From NCBI GenBank assembly GCA_032718565.1, contig JAVGVS010000666.1:87518-151517 (forward strand): a DNA stretch of 64,000 nucleotides, written 5' to 3'. The stretch is from Distichodus sexfasciatus. Its lineage: Eukaryota > Chordata > Actinopteri > Characiformes > Distichodontidae. Shown in pieces: positions 45,168 to 56,358 of the stretch. The translations under genes and the position numbers were made by a program. The notes under the pieces were generated by a model. That model saw nothing but the letters and a program-made list of their open reading frames with translations. It did no database searches and was not told the DNA's origin. The stretch's first letter is position 1, and each line of letters starts with the position of its first letter.

Positions 45168-48100
45168 ATGGGGTCTCTGATTAATTTCCTACAAGAACAC
45201 CTGCCCAGATGGATAGATACACAGGGAATTCTGGTGTTTCTGGTTGTCATGTCACTGGTGAAGTACCTGAGAGATGTCAGACTCAAAAATATTCCCCCTG
45301 GTCCCTTTGCACTCCCCTTTATCGGGAACCTGCTACACATCAGCTTCTGGGATCCCATCGGATCATTCATGAAGGTCAGAAATTATTATTAAATATGTCA
45401 TAAATAGTCTTTGATATGTTCAGAACCTCTTTCGTAGCTTGGTCTTGCATGGTATTATATTTGTACATGAGGTAGAGGCCTCTGTGATATGGTGCTTGGA
45501 CCACACTAATCATTTTTATTTTTTTTAATTTACAGATTCATGAGAAATATGGAGATGTTAGTACCCTTCACCTTGGGGACCAGGACTGCATTTTACTTTC
45601 AGGATACAACAGCTTTAAAGAGGCTTTTGTGGAACAGGCAAACATATTTAGTGACCGGGCCTCGTACCCACTCAACGAGAAGCTTTCCAGTGGTTTAGGT
45701 GAAACCTCAAATAAATAACTCCTAATATCGCCATTAAAAATAATCATTTATAATCACAAGATTGTTGTTTACTTCAAACAGAAAAAATTGCAACCCTTCT
45801 AAATCATTTTGGGTATTGATTGATCATTAAGAGCTTTAATCATTTAATAGTCAAACAAAGACAACAAAAATACTCCAAAATCAATAAAATGTAATTTTTA
45901 TTAACTAAATGCAGCCACACTTGCTACATTTACCATATTTAACTCTTATTTAACTCGCATAGGCCTGATTTCTTCCAATGGCCACATGTGGAAGCAGCAG
46001 CGGCGATTCGTCTTGTCCACGCTGAAACACTTTGGGGTGGGGAAGAAGACCCTTGAGAACTCTATTCTGCAGGAGAGCCAATATCTGGCTGACGTACTGC
46101 GGGCTCATCAAGGTACGACACCAAAGACAAGTTTCCTGGTTGTCAAAGGGATGTTGGGTCTGGACTAGAGTCACTCGACTCAAAATTAAATCTCCATTCC
46201 TTTATTAATTAAATCAATAAAACAAACAGAGTTCTGAAGAAGTACTAGAGCTACATGTCCGAATGTTTATTCAGATTCAAAAGGATATACAGTGGCTGTT
46301 TGTTAGTCAACACTGCCATCTATGTATGAAGAGATGAAATGACAGTTCCCGCTTGAACGGTCACAACCATACCTTTTTGTTGGTTTGAAAATTATTACGT
46401 TCTCTGTGCATTAATACCTTTTTGATCCAGAATTTGCCATGAATGGAAGTTGCTCTCGACATGAGTCTTTACTCAATGCCATAAGTTTGTCAATTAATAT
46501 TTACTACTACTTAAGATAATGTATTTCTCAGGCGTGCCTTTTGAACCGCATCATGTCCTGACCAACGCTGTGGCCAACATTATCTGCAGTCTAGTGTTCG
46601 GTCACAGGTTTGAATACGATGATCAGCATTTCCATCAGCTGCTGCAATATTCCAATGAGGTGTTTCAGCTGCCCATCACAAACTGGGGGTGGGTATGTCA
46701 ATCAATCAATTCGAACCAAATCAATGTTTTTGTTTGATGAAAGTAGACAGTGTAAATATTTAGTACTGATTTTAGAAAATTATATAGCAGGTTTACTTAG
46801 GGACTACTTTTTTATGAACCAACAAAAGTTGTGAAATTACAGTCATGCCAAATCCAAAAATACAGTAGAGGTTGATATTACCTGATCTTATTAACTACCT
46901 ACAGTGGGGGAAATAATTATTTGATCCCCTGTTGATTTTGTAAGTTTGCCCACTTACAAAGAAATGAACAGTCTCTACTTTTTATGATAGATTTATTTTA
47001 ATGAAGAGAGACAGAGTATCAATCAAAAATCCAGAAAAAAAAAACACTACTAAAAGTTATACATTGATTTGCACTCCTCTTTACAGAAACTCTCTAAGTC
47101 CTTTATATTTCTTGTTTGCGGCTTGGCAACTCGAAGCTTCAGCTCCCTTCATAGATTTTTGATAGGATTAAGGTCTGTAGACTGGCTAGGCCATTCCATA
47201 ACCTTAATGTCCCTCTTCTGTAGCAACTTCTTTGTTGCCTTGGCTGTATGTTTTGGGTCACTGTCATGCTGAAAAACCTATCCACGACCCATCTTCAGTG
47301 TTCTGGCAGAGGGAAGGTGGTTCTCGTCCAAATTTTTACGGTACATGGCCCCATCCATTGGCCCCTCAATGCAGTGTATTCATCCTGTACCTTAAGCTGA
47401 AATACAGCCCCAAAGCATAATGTTTCCACCTCTGTGCTTGACTGTAGGGATGTTCTATGGGTCATACTCAGTATTCCTCTTCCTTCAAACATGGCGGTTG
47501 GAGTTGAGGCCAAAGAGCTCGATTTTGGTCTCATCTGACCACAGCACTTTCGCCCATGCCTTCTCTGAATCATCTAGATGTTCACTGGCAAACTTAAGAT
47601 GGGCCTGTACATGTGCCTTCTCGAACAGGGTGACCTTGTGGGCACTGCAAGACTTCAATCCAGTACGGCGTAGTGTGTTACTAATGGTGTTCTTGGTGAC
47701 TGTGGTCCCACCTGCCTTCAGATCATTAACAAGCTCCTCCTGTATAGTTGTGGACTGATTCCTCACCTTTCTCATGATCTTCCTCACCCCACGAGGGAAG
47801 ATCTTGCATGGAGCTCCAGATCAAGGGCGACTGATGGTCATTTTATGTTCCTTCCATTTTCAAATAATCGTACCAACAGTTGTCACAAGCTTCTTGCTAA
47901 TTGTCTTGTAGCCCATTCCAGCCTTGTGCAGGTCTACAAACTTGTCCCTGACGTCCTTTGAGAACTCTTTAGTCTCACCCATGGTGATGGAGAGGTTGTA
48001 ATGAAAGAAACTTATTCTGTGGACAGGTGTGCTTTATACTCATAACGAGATGAGATCAGGTGTATCTGTAATTGATTTATTGCAATCTGTGTGCCACACC

Positions 48101-51100
48101 CAACCTGTGGGAGCCAGAATCCAGGCTGGGTGTTAAGGGATCAAATACTTAATTCTCTCAATAAAATGCAAATCTATTTATAACTTTTTGTCATGACCCC
48201 CCTGGACTTTAGCCACAGCAGCTACCTGGACTTTTGTTAGCGGCCAGCAGATGCCGCCATTGTCTTGGTTTAGTGTTTTGAGTTTAGTCCTGTGCTCCCT
48301 GTCTGTCAAAGTCCTTGTCCCACCTTCCTATTGTGTCTGATTGGTTGATCACGGTGTATTAGTCCCCTCACCTGGTTCTGGTTTGTTTCTGTCCAGCCCC
48401 CCTGTTTCTGACTGGGTGATCACAGTGTATTAGTCTCCTCACCTGGGTCTTGTCTGTATCTGTCCAGCCCCGCTGTTTCTATCGGTCGTCCCTTCATTGT
48501 TTAATCCTGATTATTTCCTGTGTTATTTTCTGATTGGTTTTCCCTTGTCTCATTAATCCTGTTCATTGTTTCTCTTCCCCTTTATAAGGTCAGTGTTGCC
48601 AGTGTCTGTTGTTGAGCCACCCTCACAATACCCTCCCTGTGTTGGCATGCTACATGTGCTTTTTGAAGAAGAGTTTTGTTTGTTTGTTTGTTTGTTTGTT
48701 TGTGGCCCTCGTGTCTTTTTATGTTTGGTTTTGTAAATAAAGATGGCTTGCACCGTGACCTTGCCTCATGTCATGCTGACTGCATACGTGACACTTATGT
48801 AGTGTGTTTTTTCTGGGATTTTGGTTGATGTTCTGTCTCTTCATTAAAATATAATTACCATAAAAATTAGGCTTCATTTCTTTGTAAGTGGACAAACTTA
48901 CAAAATCAGCAGGGGATCAAATAATTTCCCCCATTATTATTTTTTTTGCCAGCTCTACAACCGCTTCCCCAGTCTTATGCAGTGGCTCCCAGGCAAACAC
49001 AAATCTGCATTTGCAAACCTCTTAAAGCTCAAACACTTCATTAGGAAGGAGATTGAGAGGCACAAACGGGACAGAAACCCAGAGAGTCCCAGAGACTACA
49101 TTGATTGCTACCTAGAGGAAGCTGAGAAGGTAGCGTACATGGTAGAAATGTTTTAAAAAATCTAAATAAAAATAAATAGACAAGACTTTAATGCTTTAAA
49201 TACATCTAATGTGTCTCCATCAACAATTATCATCCTGATTCTTCAGTGTGAGGACATCCGAGCTGGTTTTACGGAAGAGAACCTGCTTTGGTGCATTGTG
49301 GATCTGTTCGGAGCTGGAACAGAAACCACCTCCAGCACTCTCATATGGGCCATGCTTTACATGGTCAAACATCCCAATGTGCAAGGTTGTGTTCATTCCT
49401 AACATTTTTTTTTTTATTATTCACTGACATTTTCTAACCATGGTGGTTAATTGATTTCAATGTGTTCTCCAGAAAACGTTCAGGCAGAAATCGATCAGGT
49501 GATTGGGCCGGTTCGCCAGCCCTCAATGGATGACAGAATCCTGCTTCCTTACACTCACGCAACTGTTCACGAAATTCAGCGCTTTTCTAACATCGTCCCC
49601 TTTGCCCCTCCTAGAGTAGCCAACAAAGACACAACTGTAGCAGGTCAACACATTCCTAAGGTGAGATTTACACATAAAAACAAAATAAACATTTTAAAGT
49701 CAACTTTTTACTTGCGTTCATGTGTTCAGCGACATCGAGAAGGGTCTGGCTGCAGACCCTGTGGGTAAATCTCCTTTGTCAGGACATCTCCTCTGAGGGA
49801 AAGGAAATGACGCACAAGGACGAAGGGCCACACCTAACCCAAACCCTAACCATAGCCGTAGTTATATTTATGGCGTCATTTCCTTTCCCTCAGAGGAGAT
49901 GTTCTGACAGAGGAGATTTACCCAGAGAGGAGGTCTGCAGCCAGACTCTCGGCGACATCTAGCGATCAGGACAAAATATAGCATCCACGAACATAAGTTA
50001 CACTTGACTGAATGTGTATGAAGGTGTTCGCAAATAAGTCACAACCTTCAAAATACCAGTCCAAACTTCAGCGATGTGACGTCTTCTAAACAAGCAAATA
50101 CGTTCAGGGAATTCTCAGGCATCATCAGTCACGTGGTAAAACCTGAGATTTTCCTTAAGAAAACACATTTTCAAGTTTAGAATGGGTTTTAAGCAGTTTT
50201 TCATGAATAAATAACCTGTTGTGTTTAGAGGAGCTGTACAAAGATAAATGTCAAAGTCCAAGTAAACTTTATTGTCATCTCTGCTATATATTGTACAAGT
50301 ATACAGTACAGAGAGACGAGACGACGTGGCTCCAGTTTGAACGGTGTAATGGAATTGGAAAGTAAGGGAAGCAGGAAATAAGGAGTCAAAAGTAGGATGT
50401 GTGGATGTGACTGAAGCTTTTTGAGCTTTTATGAACAAGTCGATAAAACATTTACAAGATTTGCAGAAATTTGAAACCCATGTTCACAGCGGCATCTGGT
50501 GGTCGGAAAAAATACAGCAGCCGTGCATGCAACGCAGTTCATTCGCTTGCAACTTTATTTATTTAAATCGTTTTTGCAATAAAACAATACAATGAAGAGC
50601 ACTCAAGAGAGGTCATTTACACTTAAAGATCACTGTTTTGTTTTTCAAGTCTTCTCTTTTTTTTCCTGCCATAAAAGGGAATGCTGATCCTACCCCTGCT
50701 GAAGCCGATTCTGCAGGACAGGGGTGCGTTCAAGACTCCCGACCAGTTCAACCCAGGACACTTTCTGGATGAAAAGGGGGGATTTGTGAAAAGAGAACGT
50801 TTCATTCCTTTTTCAATAGGTGAGAAGCGAATCGACCATGTAAATCGATAAAGCTATGAAGGGTGGAAAGGGGTATGGCGCACAGTCCAGTTGAGGAAGA
50901 TCTGAGAGATTTCACTAAATGTTTATAGATTTCAGTAAATTTCCTTACCAACTTTGTGTTTTTGGCAGGTAAGCGAGCTTGTCCGGGTGAACAGCTCGCT
51001 CGTATGGAGCTCTTCCTTTTCTTCACTTCTCTGATGCAGCACTTCAGCTTTCGTGCCCCCGTGGGCCAGACTCTGGACATAGAGGGCAAAGTCGGCATCA

Positions 51101-51144
51101 CCATGACTCCCAAACCTTTTCTGATACACGCCGATCCACGCTGA
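45168..51144 (+). CDS. CYP2-family cytochrome P450, complete nine-exon gene (500 aa)
   Basis: Exons: 45168-45374, 45536-45698, 45963-46112, 46532-46692, 48953-49129, 49247-49385, 49473-49660, 50678-50819 and 50969-51144. All introns are GT-AG and the phases join without a break to 500 codons. Lengths 163, 150, 161, 177, 188 and 142 are the classic CYP2 exon sizes; exon 6 is 139 rather than 142. Landmarks: membrane anchor at about residues 20-34, hinge PPGP at 43-46, C-helix WKQQR at 133-137, I-helix AGTETT at 309-314, K-helix EIQR at 366-369 and haem loop FSIGKRACPGE with Cys447. Family knowledge: an ER-anchored monooxygenase that takes electrons from P450 reductase and oxidises fatty acids or xenobiotics; the substrate cannot be read from sequence. 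It looks closest to the fish CYP2J-like groups (CYP2N, P, V, AD), but I do not assign a subfamily. A poly(A) signal follows at 51473. Introns 4 and 7 hold transposons. Confidence 0.95.
47060..47982 (-). pseudogene. Tc1-like transposase pseudogene
   Basis: The reading starts at the ATG at 47982 with an N-terminal helix-turn-helix region (GMGYKTISKKL), continues through a second DNA-binding part (TISNTLRRTGLKS near 47680) and reaches the DDE core (KVLWSDETKIELFG). Premature stops lie before the second helix-turn-helix, and the GGNIMLWGC block is in a different frame from the first Asp block. The third catalytic residue region (STDLNPI, near 47170) is still legible. A member of the IS630/Tc1 family by these motifs. 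Confidence 0.85.
48189..48793 (+). mobile_element. Solo LTR (605 bp) inserted into the Tc1-like element
   Basis: It starts TGTCATGACC and ends CATACGTGACA, so the ends form the TGTCA/TGACA inverted pair typical of LTRs. Flanking 5-bp sequences CTTTT (48184-48188) and CTTAT (48794-48798) look like a target duplication with one change. Inside are a CCCCTTTATAAGG TATA-like site near 48580, a TTTG run at 48676-48702, an AATAAA at 48737 and a ~77-bp internal tandem duplication with the GGTGATCACAGTGTATTAG words. Orientation is set by the TATA then AATAAA order. There is no gag or pol, so it is a recombined solo LTR. Confidence 0.8.
49729..49965. mobile_element. Palindromic MITE in CYP2 intron 7
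   Basis: Arms of about 85 bp are near-perfect inverted copies: TCTGGCTGCAGACC, GGGTAAATCTCCT, ACATCTCCTCTGAGGGAAAG and GAAATGACGC on the left pair with GCGTCATTTCC, CTTTCCCTCAGAGGAGATGT, AGGAGATTTACCC and GGTCTGCAGCCAGA on the right, around a ~55-bp loop. No coding capacity. A related outer sequence (GCGACATCTAGCGATCAGGA at 49952 and GCGGCATCTGGTGGTCGGAA at 50490) suggests a wider repeat family in this intron. Confidence 0.75.
50255..50345. repeat. Fragment of the ACTTTATTGTCA dispersed repeat
   Basis: AGTAAACTTTATTGTCATCT and GAGACGAGACGACGTGGC relate it to 31915-32465 and 51990-52160. It lies in CYP2 intron 7. Confidence 0.5.
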
Positions 51145-51472
51145 TGCCAATGCTGCAAAGACATTTTAAAAACCCAACAATTTCAGTAATATTCTACTTG
51201 ATGACCAGCTTACACCATATAGAGTCACCTGGAAAGTACCTGAGAAAGAAAAATTTTGACAATTCTGAAAAATTCAGTATGAAAAGTCCACATATACAGA
51301 AATCAAACCAGCTAGTTTGCCAAATAATAATTCCCATATGCATTCTACCTTTTCAGTTAACCCGGTGAAATCAATCATTTGTTTCTGTCTTAATACAAGT
51401 GATGTTGTCTTCATCTTTTAGGCTTATTCCAAGTCAAGGGCTGCATGATCTGATACTGTAAAAGAATTAAAG

Positions 51473-51478
51473 AATAAA
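51473..51478 (+). other. Poly(A) signal AATAAA of the intact CYP2 gene
   Basis: The first AATAAA after the stop codon at 51142-51144, giving a predicted 3' UTR of about 350 bp. Placement is inferred from position only. Confidence 0.5.
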
Positions 51479-51577
51479 GGGATCGTCAAATCTACAACTA
51501 TATATTACACTACTTTTGTACAGCAGTCTTTGTATAGTTATGAACAAGCTTCCCTTATGTATATACTCATTTTCTTT

Positions 51578-52160
51578 AATAGCATTTAGCAGATGCTTCA
51601 GAACAACTTCCATTTTCTCATTGACTTCGAGGCCTTCAGCGCAGTGTGAAATAAAATTTTTCAACCATGTGTTCATCATAATAATGATATAAAATTTCCT
51701 CATTTCACACTGGAGCCAAAAACAGTCTGTTTTAATGACCAGAAATTGAAAGCTATAAGGTAGCCCAGGTCAGCCTTGTAGCCCAGAGCTAATGCCAGTA
51801 TTTTGGTAAATTCAAGTCAATGAAAATCTTGCAATTTCCTGTAACGTACGGCAGATGTTGTGGTTGCAACTAAATTTGCTGAACAAGATCTTTAATTATG
51901 CAGCTTCCACGCTAAAATAGAAATATTGAGCTTCACTAACTATGTTAAGTAACTAAGAAAAATCTACCACGTATTCCTTATAAGTTCTTAAAGTCAAAGT
52001 AAAGTCATCTCTGCTTTATGCAAGTATATTTAGAGACTAGACGACATAGTTCCAGTTTCTACAATACAAATAAGGCTTATAGAATAAACAAATATAAATA
52101 CAATATAAGATATATAAACTACATAAGACATATAAAACAGAACATGCAATTTAGTTACAT
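51578..52160. repeat. SINE II tail fragment and ACTTTATTGTCA-type fragment
   Basis: 51578-51640 carries the inverted family II tail (TAGCATTTAGCAGATGCTTC). 51990-52160 carries AGTCATCTCTGCTTTATGCA and GAGACTAGACGACATAGTTC, a copy of the repeat at 50255. Ordinary sequence lies between and on to 52600. Confidence 0.5.
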
Positions 52161-52688
52161 GTGGTACTCAAGCTGCAATTATGGTCCTGGAATTGTCTCT
52201 TGCATTGAATGTGCAAGATCTGCAGTTAGTGATGTGCAGATGAAGGTTCATGAAACAGTGCTGTAAGTTTTGGCACCACTAGATGGCGCTCTTGATTTTT
52301 AGAAAAGGGGCTAAAAGTGATGGATTTTGACAAATTGTCATTTTCTTCAAGTCACAAGCGCAATCTAGTGTTTACAAAACGTACAAAAATGCTTCATTAA
52401 GCTTCACCAGCACAGCACTAGTTTTCAGTGTCCTAAATTACCACATTTAATAACACAATTGTCTTTTTCAACCCCAATGAAATGTGACTCTCCTCTGCTA
52501 TCTTAGAAACGCGGTTCTTCTTGGGCATTATATTACGGTGGCAGAGAAAGCCCAAAGCAATTTAAGTTAAAAACGCGCTGCAAAACCACAAAGCGTTTCA
52601 TTCGAGTTCACAGCGCACGTTCAAACACACTACAAATTCGTAGACGCGACACAAACTCAGAAATCTCTTTCATCAACTTCGTCATTAC

Positions 52689-52810
52689 ACGCTGCACATA
52701 CAGAAAACACATGCATCTTCTAAAACGCGCTGCACATACAGAAACACATGCATCTTCTAAAACGCGCTGCAGATACAGAAACACATGCATCTTCTAAAAC
52801 GCGCTGCAGA
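52689..52810. repeat. 37-bp tandem repeat, three units plus remnant
   Basis: Unit starts ACGCGCTGCACATACAGAAA and continues CACATGCATCTTCTAAA; spacing is 36, 37 and 37 bp. It continues from the end of the left arm of the outer element. Confidence 0.85.
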
Positions 52811-53025
52811 TAGCCACAACACAACCAAGCTGAGCCAAAACACAACGTGTTTGCGGAGGACGCGGTTTTGGGTGGCCACATCCTTGTTAGTTTTAAGGCC
52901 CGAGGAGGTGGAGGCCAGTAAGTGAAATTAACATTTGAGAAATAAATAATTGGATTCATGGTTTTATCGTACATATTTGTGTGTGTAGGAATTCCTCATG
53001 TATGAGTCTTTCTGTGCAGTTAGTT

Positions 53026-55552
53026 TAGGGTGACCAAGCGTCCTCTTTTGCCCGGACATGTCCACTTTTTACGTCCTGTCCGGGGCGTCCTGGCGGGTTT
53101 TATAAATTCACGAAAATGTCCGGTTTTTCATAGGACCGTAACGCGTGTACGTAAATTGACCGGCGTTTTGCACACAATACTAAGGTACTACTTTTTTGCG
53201 CGACGTAATTACCGGGAGGCTGCCTTGTGGGCAGGTCTGCGCCGCGCGCGCAAACACACAGTGCAGACAGGGATCAGAGCAGAGAGCGGAGCAGTATAGC
53301 AGGGAAAATGCAGAAGCGTAAGTGCAGCTTCACCGATGAACTGCAAAGAAAATTTCCCACATACCGTCCCGGTCGGGACAAGTGGGAGGCGGAGTGCACC
53401 GTGTGCAAAGCCGGTACATATGTCTCGGTATCCAATAAAGGTGCTGGGGATCTGAAAGCCTACATGGACGCCGAGAAACAAAAAAGCTGTGCGAGGTGGG
53501 AGTTCATCTGCAAAGTGGACAGGGTTTTTTGTCAGACCAGGAAAAACAGAGGATGATGTAAATGCAGCAGAAGGTGCAATGGCTTTTCATACAGTGAAAC
53601 ATCACAACAGTTACAGGTCCATGGATTGCACCAGTACTTTGCTTAAAAAGGCATTTCCTGACTCTGACATTGCAAAAAAGTTTAGTAGTGCTCGCACCAA
53701 GACCGAAGCCATCGTCAATGGTGCTATAGCCCCCCACTCTGTTGAAATCACTCATGAAGCACTCAAAGAAATCCAGTACTGTGGTGTTTCCACAGACGGG
53801 AGTAACCACGGAGCAGTGAAAATATTCCCAGTCATAATCCAGTATTTTGACTGGAAGAAGGGTGGCGTGCAAACAAAATTGATTGAAGACACTCCCAATG
53901 AGACAGCAGAAACCATTGCAAAATATCTCACAGACACCCTGGCAAAAAACAATCTGTCGAAAAAAATGCATTGCATTTACTGGAGACAATTGCAACACAA
54001 ATTTTGGAGGAATCCGACGTGATGAAGCTGGAAAGAATGTGTTTGCAAATTTGAAGAGTTTGCTGCAAAACAAGACTCTGATCGGTGTGGGTTGCCCAGC
54101 ACACATATTGAATAATTGTGCACACCATGGGGCAGGCATAGAAATTGACATTGAGAATATCATATTCAAAATCTACCAGTACTTTCAGATTTACACTGTG
54201 CGCACTGAGAGCCTGAAGGGGTATTGTGATTTTGTTGAGATTGATTACAGAAGGATGCTCTCTCACAGCAAGACAAGGTGGCTGTCATTGTTCCCAAGCA
54301 TTGAGAGGATGTTACAGATGTTTCCAGCTTTAAAGGCATATTTTCTGTCTCAGCAAAAGCCACCCATAGCACTCAAGAGTTTTTTTGAAAATGATTTTGC
54401 TGAAATCTACCTTTGGCACATGCACACACTCATGTCTGTGTTCCACACCCACATTCAAGAAATGGAACAGGAGAACATGTCCATTATGGAAGTGAAGAAG
54501 ATATTAAACAATATACATACCATTCTTCTTCAACACAAGAGCAACAACTTCATGTCCCTTAAAGTTAAGGGACTACTGGCACAAAAGCGCAAAGATGGAC
54601 TTGACAAAGGCTGTGACCAGTTCTGTGCAGATGTGCATGGTATGTACAGTGCATGTCTGGAGTATCTGGAGAAGTGGATGACTCCCATGGAAGAGTTCTC
54701 CACATTCATGTGGATGGATCTGAGTGAGCCACCAAACTGGAATGATGTGGAGGCATGCATCAATTACCTTGGAGAGAAGGGGGTGGCAGTTGATGATGTT
54801 AAGTGTTTTGACCAGGTCACCAATCTGAGGAAATTCACAAAAAAACATGATGCAACCATGATGAGGAGTTCAGTGGCCTGCAGCTACACCAGAAGTGGAC
54901 CAAATATTTTGAAAAGGCAAAAAGCATTGCATGTTACTCAGAGCTACTGACAATTGCACAGTTTGTCTTTGCACTTCCCTCTCACAATGCAAATGTTGAG
55001 AGGGTTTTATCACTAATGCAAAGCCAGTGGACCAAGGAGAGGAACCAGCTCTCCGTAGAGTCACTAAAGGGGATTCTACTAGTTCAGTACAACTTCAAAG
55101 ACATGTCTTGCAAAGACTTTCATGCTTATTTGTTAAGCTATCGAAAACTGCTAGGAAAGATCAGCTCTACAGCAAAATATGGATGGGCTGACAAGGAGGA
55201 TGAAGAAGAGAAGCAGGATGAAGAAGAAAACTAAAGATGAAAAGTCTAGATTCTTTCTGTTTGTTTTTTTTGTCTTTGTGAGACTCTTCTGTTTTTTATT
55301 TTATTACATTTAAGAGATATATTGTTGAAGCTGGAAGAGAATAGTTCATATTTAGAACAATATTTAATTATTTATTTGAAGAGTCTAAGAGAGCTATTAT
55401 TTTGTTATAAGTTTTTACAGATTTCATTTTATTTTATTACAGAGGTTAATTCTGCACCATTGAAGTATAATAAATAATGTTCATCAACCACCAAGAAGCT
55501 TGTCTGAATTCGTCTGGAGACCATGCCGATCGTCCTCTTTTTTTTCACCCTA
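53026..55552 (+). mobile_element. hAT-superfamily transposon, 2.5 kb
   Basis: Ends are TAGGGTGACCAAGCGTCCTC on the left and its imperfect inverse (GAGGACG then T-run then TCACCCTA) on the right; the 8-bp flanks AGTTAGTT and GATTGGAC do not match, so no target duplication is visible. Inside is a BED-type transposase reading (see 53308-55234) and an AATAAA at 55469. The large coding remnant and alignable termini suggest a fairly young, now defective copy. Confidence 0.8.
53308..55234 (+). pseudogene. hAT transposase (BED finger plus RNaseH-like plus hATC), frameshifted
   Basis: The start MQKRKCSFTDELQRKFP at 53308 leads into a BED-like part with ECTVC, but the expected histidines are Tyr and Gln (LKAYMDAEKQKS). 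The body contains FHTVKHHNSYRSMDC, STDGSNHG and FTGDNCNTNFGG (RNaseH-like blocks), GVGCPAHILNNC and a KTRWLSLFPSIERML block. The hAT C-terminal dimerisation domain reads AQFVFALPSHNANVERV and WTKERNQLSVESL and ends in an acidic tail at 55234. Three frame changes break it: near an A6 run at 53480, at the A7 run 53960-53966 and near 54846-54870. No plausible introns explain them. Either decay or homopolymer errors in the assembly could be responsible; the third is not in a homopolymer. Confidence 0.85.
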
Positions 55553-55690
55553 GATTGGACCTCAAATGTTAGAAAGATACATGTGTTTTCTGTTTTGCAG
55601 CGCGTAATGACGAAGTTGATGAGAGTGATTTCAGAGTTTGTGTCGTGTCTACGAATTTGTAGTGTGTTTGAGCGTGCGCTGTGAACTCGA

Positions 55691-56210
55691 TTTAAAACAT
55701 TTATTAATGCTTTGGCGTGTAATTAGTGTATATTTTTTTAAAACTTGATTTTAAGTTGGGGTTTTTTTCTGAAAAAAGATCTGTTACAGATAATATAAGG
55801 CAAAAAACATTCTTCACCAGCTCTGCAACAGGTTCTGTTCAGAGTTACTGGAAGTAAATCCGGTCTAAACTGGTTTATGGGAAAGTGAAAGTAACGTTAT
55901 ATTGTAAACACACACACATACACACACACACAAAAATCCCAGCGAAGATTGAACACAGTGAGTATTACATTTTTTATTGTGATTATTTTGATGAATAATT
56001 AATAACATAATGATGTTAGCATTTATAAGTATTCACTAGTTATTTCTGTGTCTTTACAAACATAATGAGACACGGTTGAGTAGAGGAGAAGCAACGTTTT
56101 ACTTTTGTACTGCTTTGTATAATAACTTTTAAAAAAACATATTTTGTAGTGATCATATCAAAAACATGATACTCTGTTGTTATTTGTAGGGGGAGACCTG
56201 GCTTACCAAA
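55691..56210. other. Spacer between the transposons and the NLR gene
   Basis: AT-rich, with a CA run near 55907-55932. No coding evidence. The NLR promoter would be expected here. Confidence 0.4.
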
Positions 56211-56358
56211 ATGAGGTTCATTGAGAGGTGAATACACCTTAATTACTTCTTACTGAGATACAATATGTTGTGGAAGACTTATGGTTTGTAATCTGATACA
56301 ACATACACTGTAGTAAAATTGCCATCTGCCTTCTTAATACATAATGTTTGTATTTTAG

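Larger units (their letters stand above)
46902..48935 (-). mobile_element. Tc1-like transposon in CYP2 intron 4, dead and interrupted
   Basis: Terminal inverted repeats of about 62-65 bp: the left starts CAGTGGGGGAAATAATT at 46902 after a TA, and the right, 48870-48933, is its inverted copy ending in TTTCCCCC with the last bases altered. On the minus strand the transposase starts at 47982 (MGETKEFSKDVRDKFV), keeps WSDETKIELFG near 47510 and a FQHDSDPKHTAK block near 47245-47280 (two of the catalytic Asp sites), but has in-frame stops near 47860 and several frame changes. Without the LTR insertion it is about 1.4 kb, usual for Tc1. It cannot move itself. It is spliced out with intron 4. Confidence 0.9.
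52602..55690. mobile_element. Outer inverted-repeat element (110-bp arms) split by a hAT transposon
   Basis: 52602-52713 and 55581-55690 are inverted copies of each other over 110 bp with few mismatches: TCGAGTTCACAGCGCACG, CAAACACACTACAAATTCGT, ATCAACTTCGTCATTAC and CAGAAAACACAT. Taking out the hAT element (53026-55552) leaves about 560 bp, the size of a fold-back MITE. Next to the left arm are three 37-bp tandem units (starts 52689, 52725, 52762, remnant 52799) built on ACGCGCTGCAGATACAGAAA. No own transposase seen. Confidence 0.75.

Noticed and set aside
47295..47573. A separate 92-codon gene in CYP2 intron 4
   Set aside because: Another reading frame of the decayed Tc1 transposase.
53504..54169. 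A 221-codon minus-strand open frame
   Set aside because: Antisense shadow of the hAT transposase, whose plus-strand translation matches the family.
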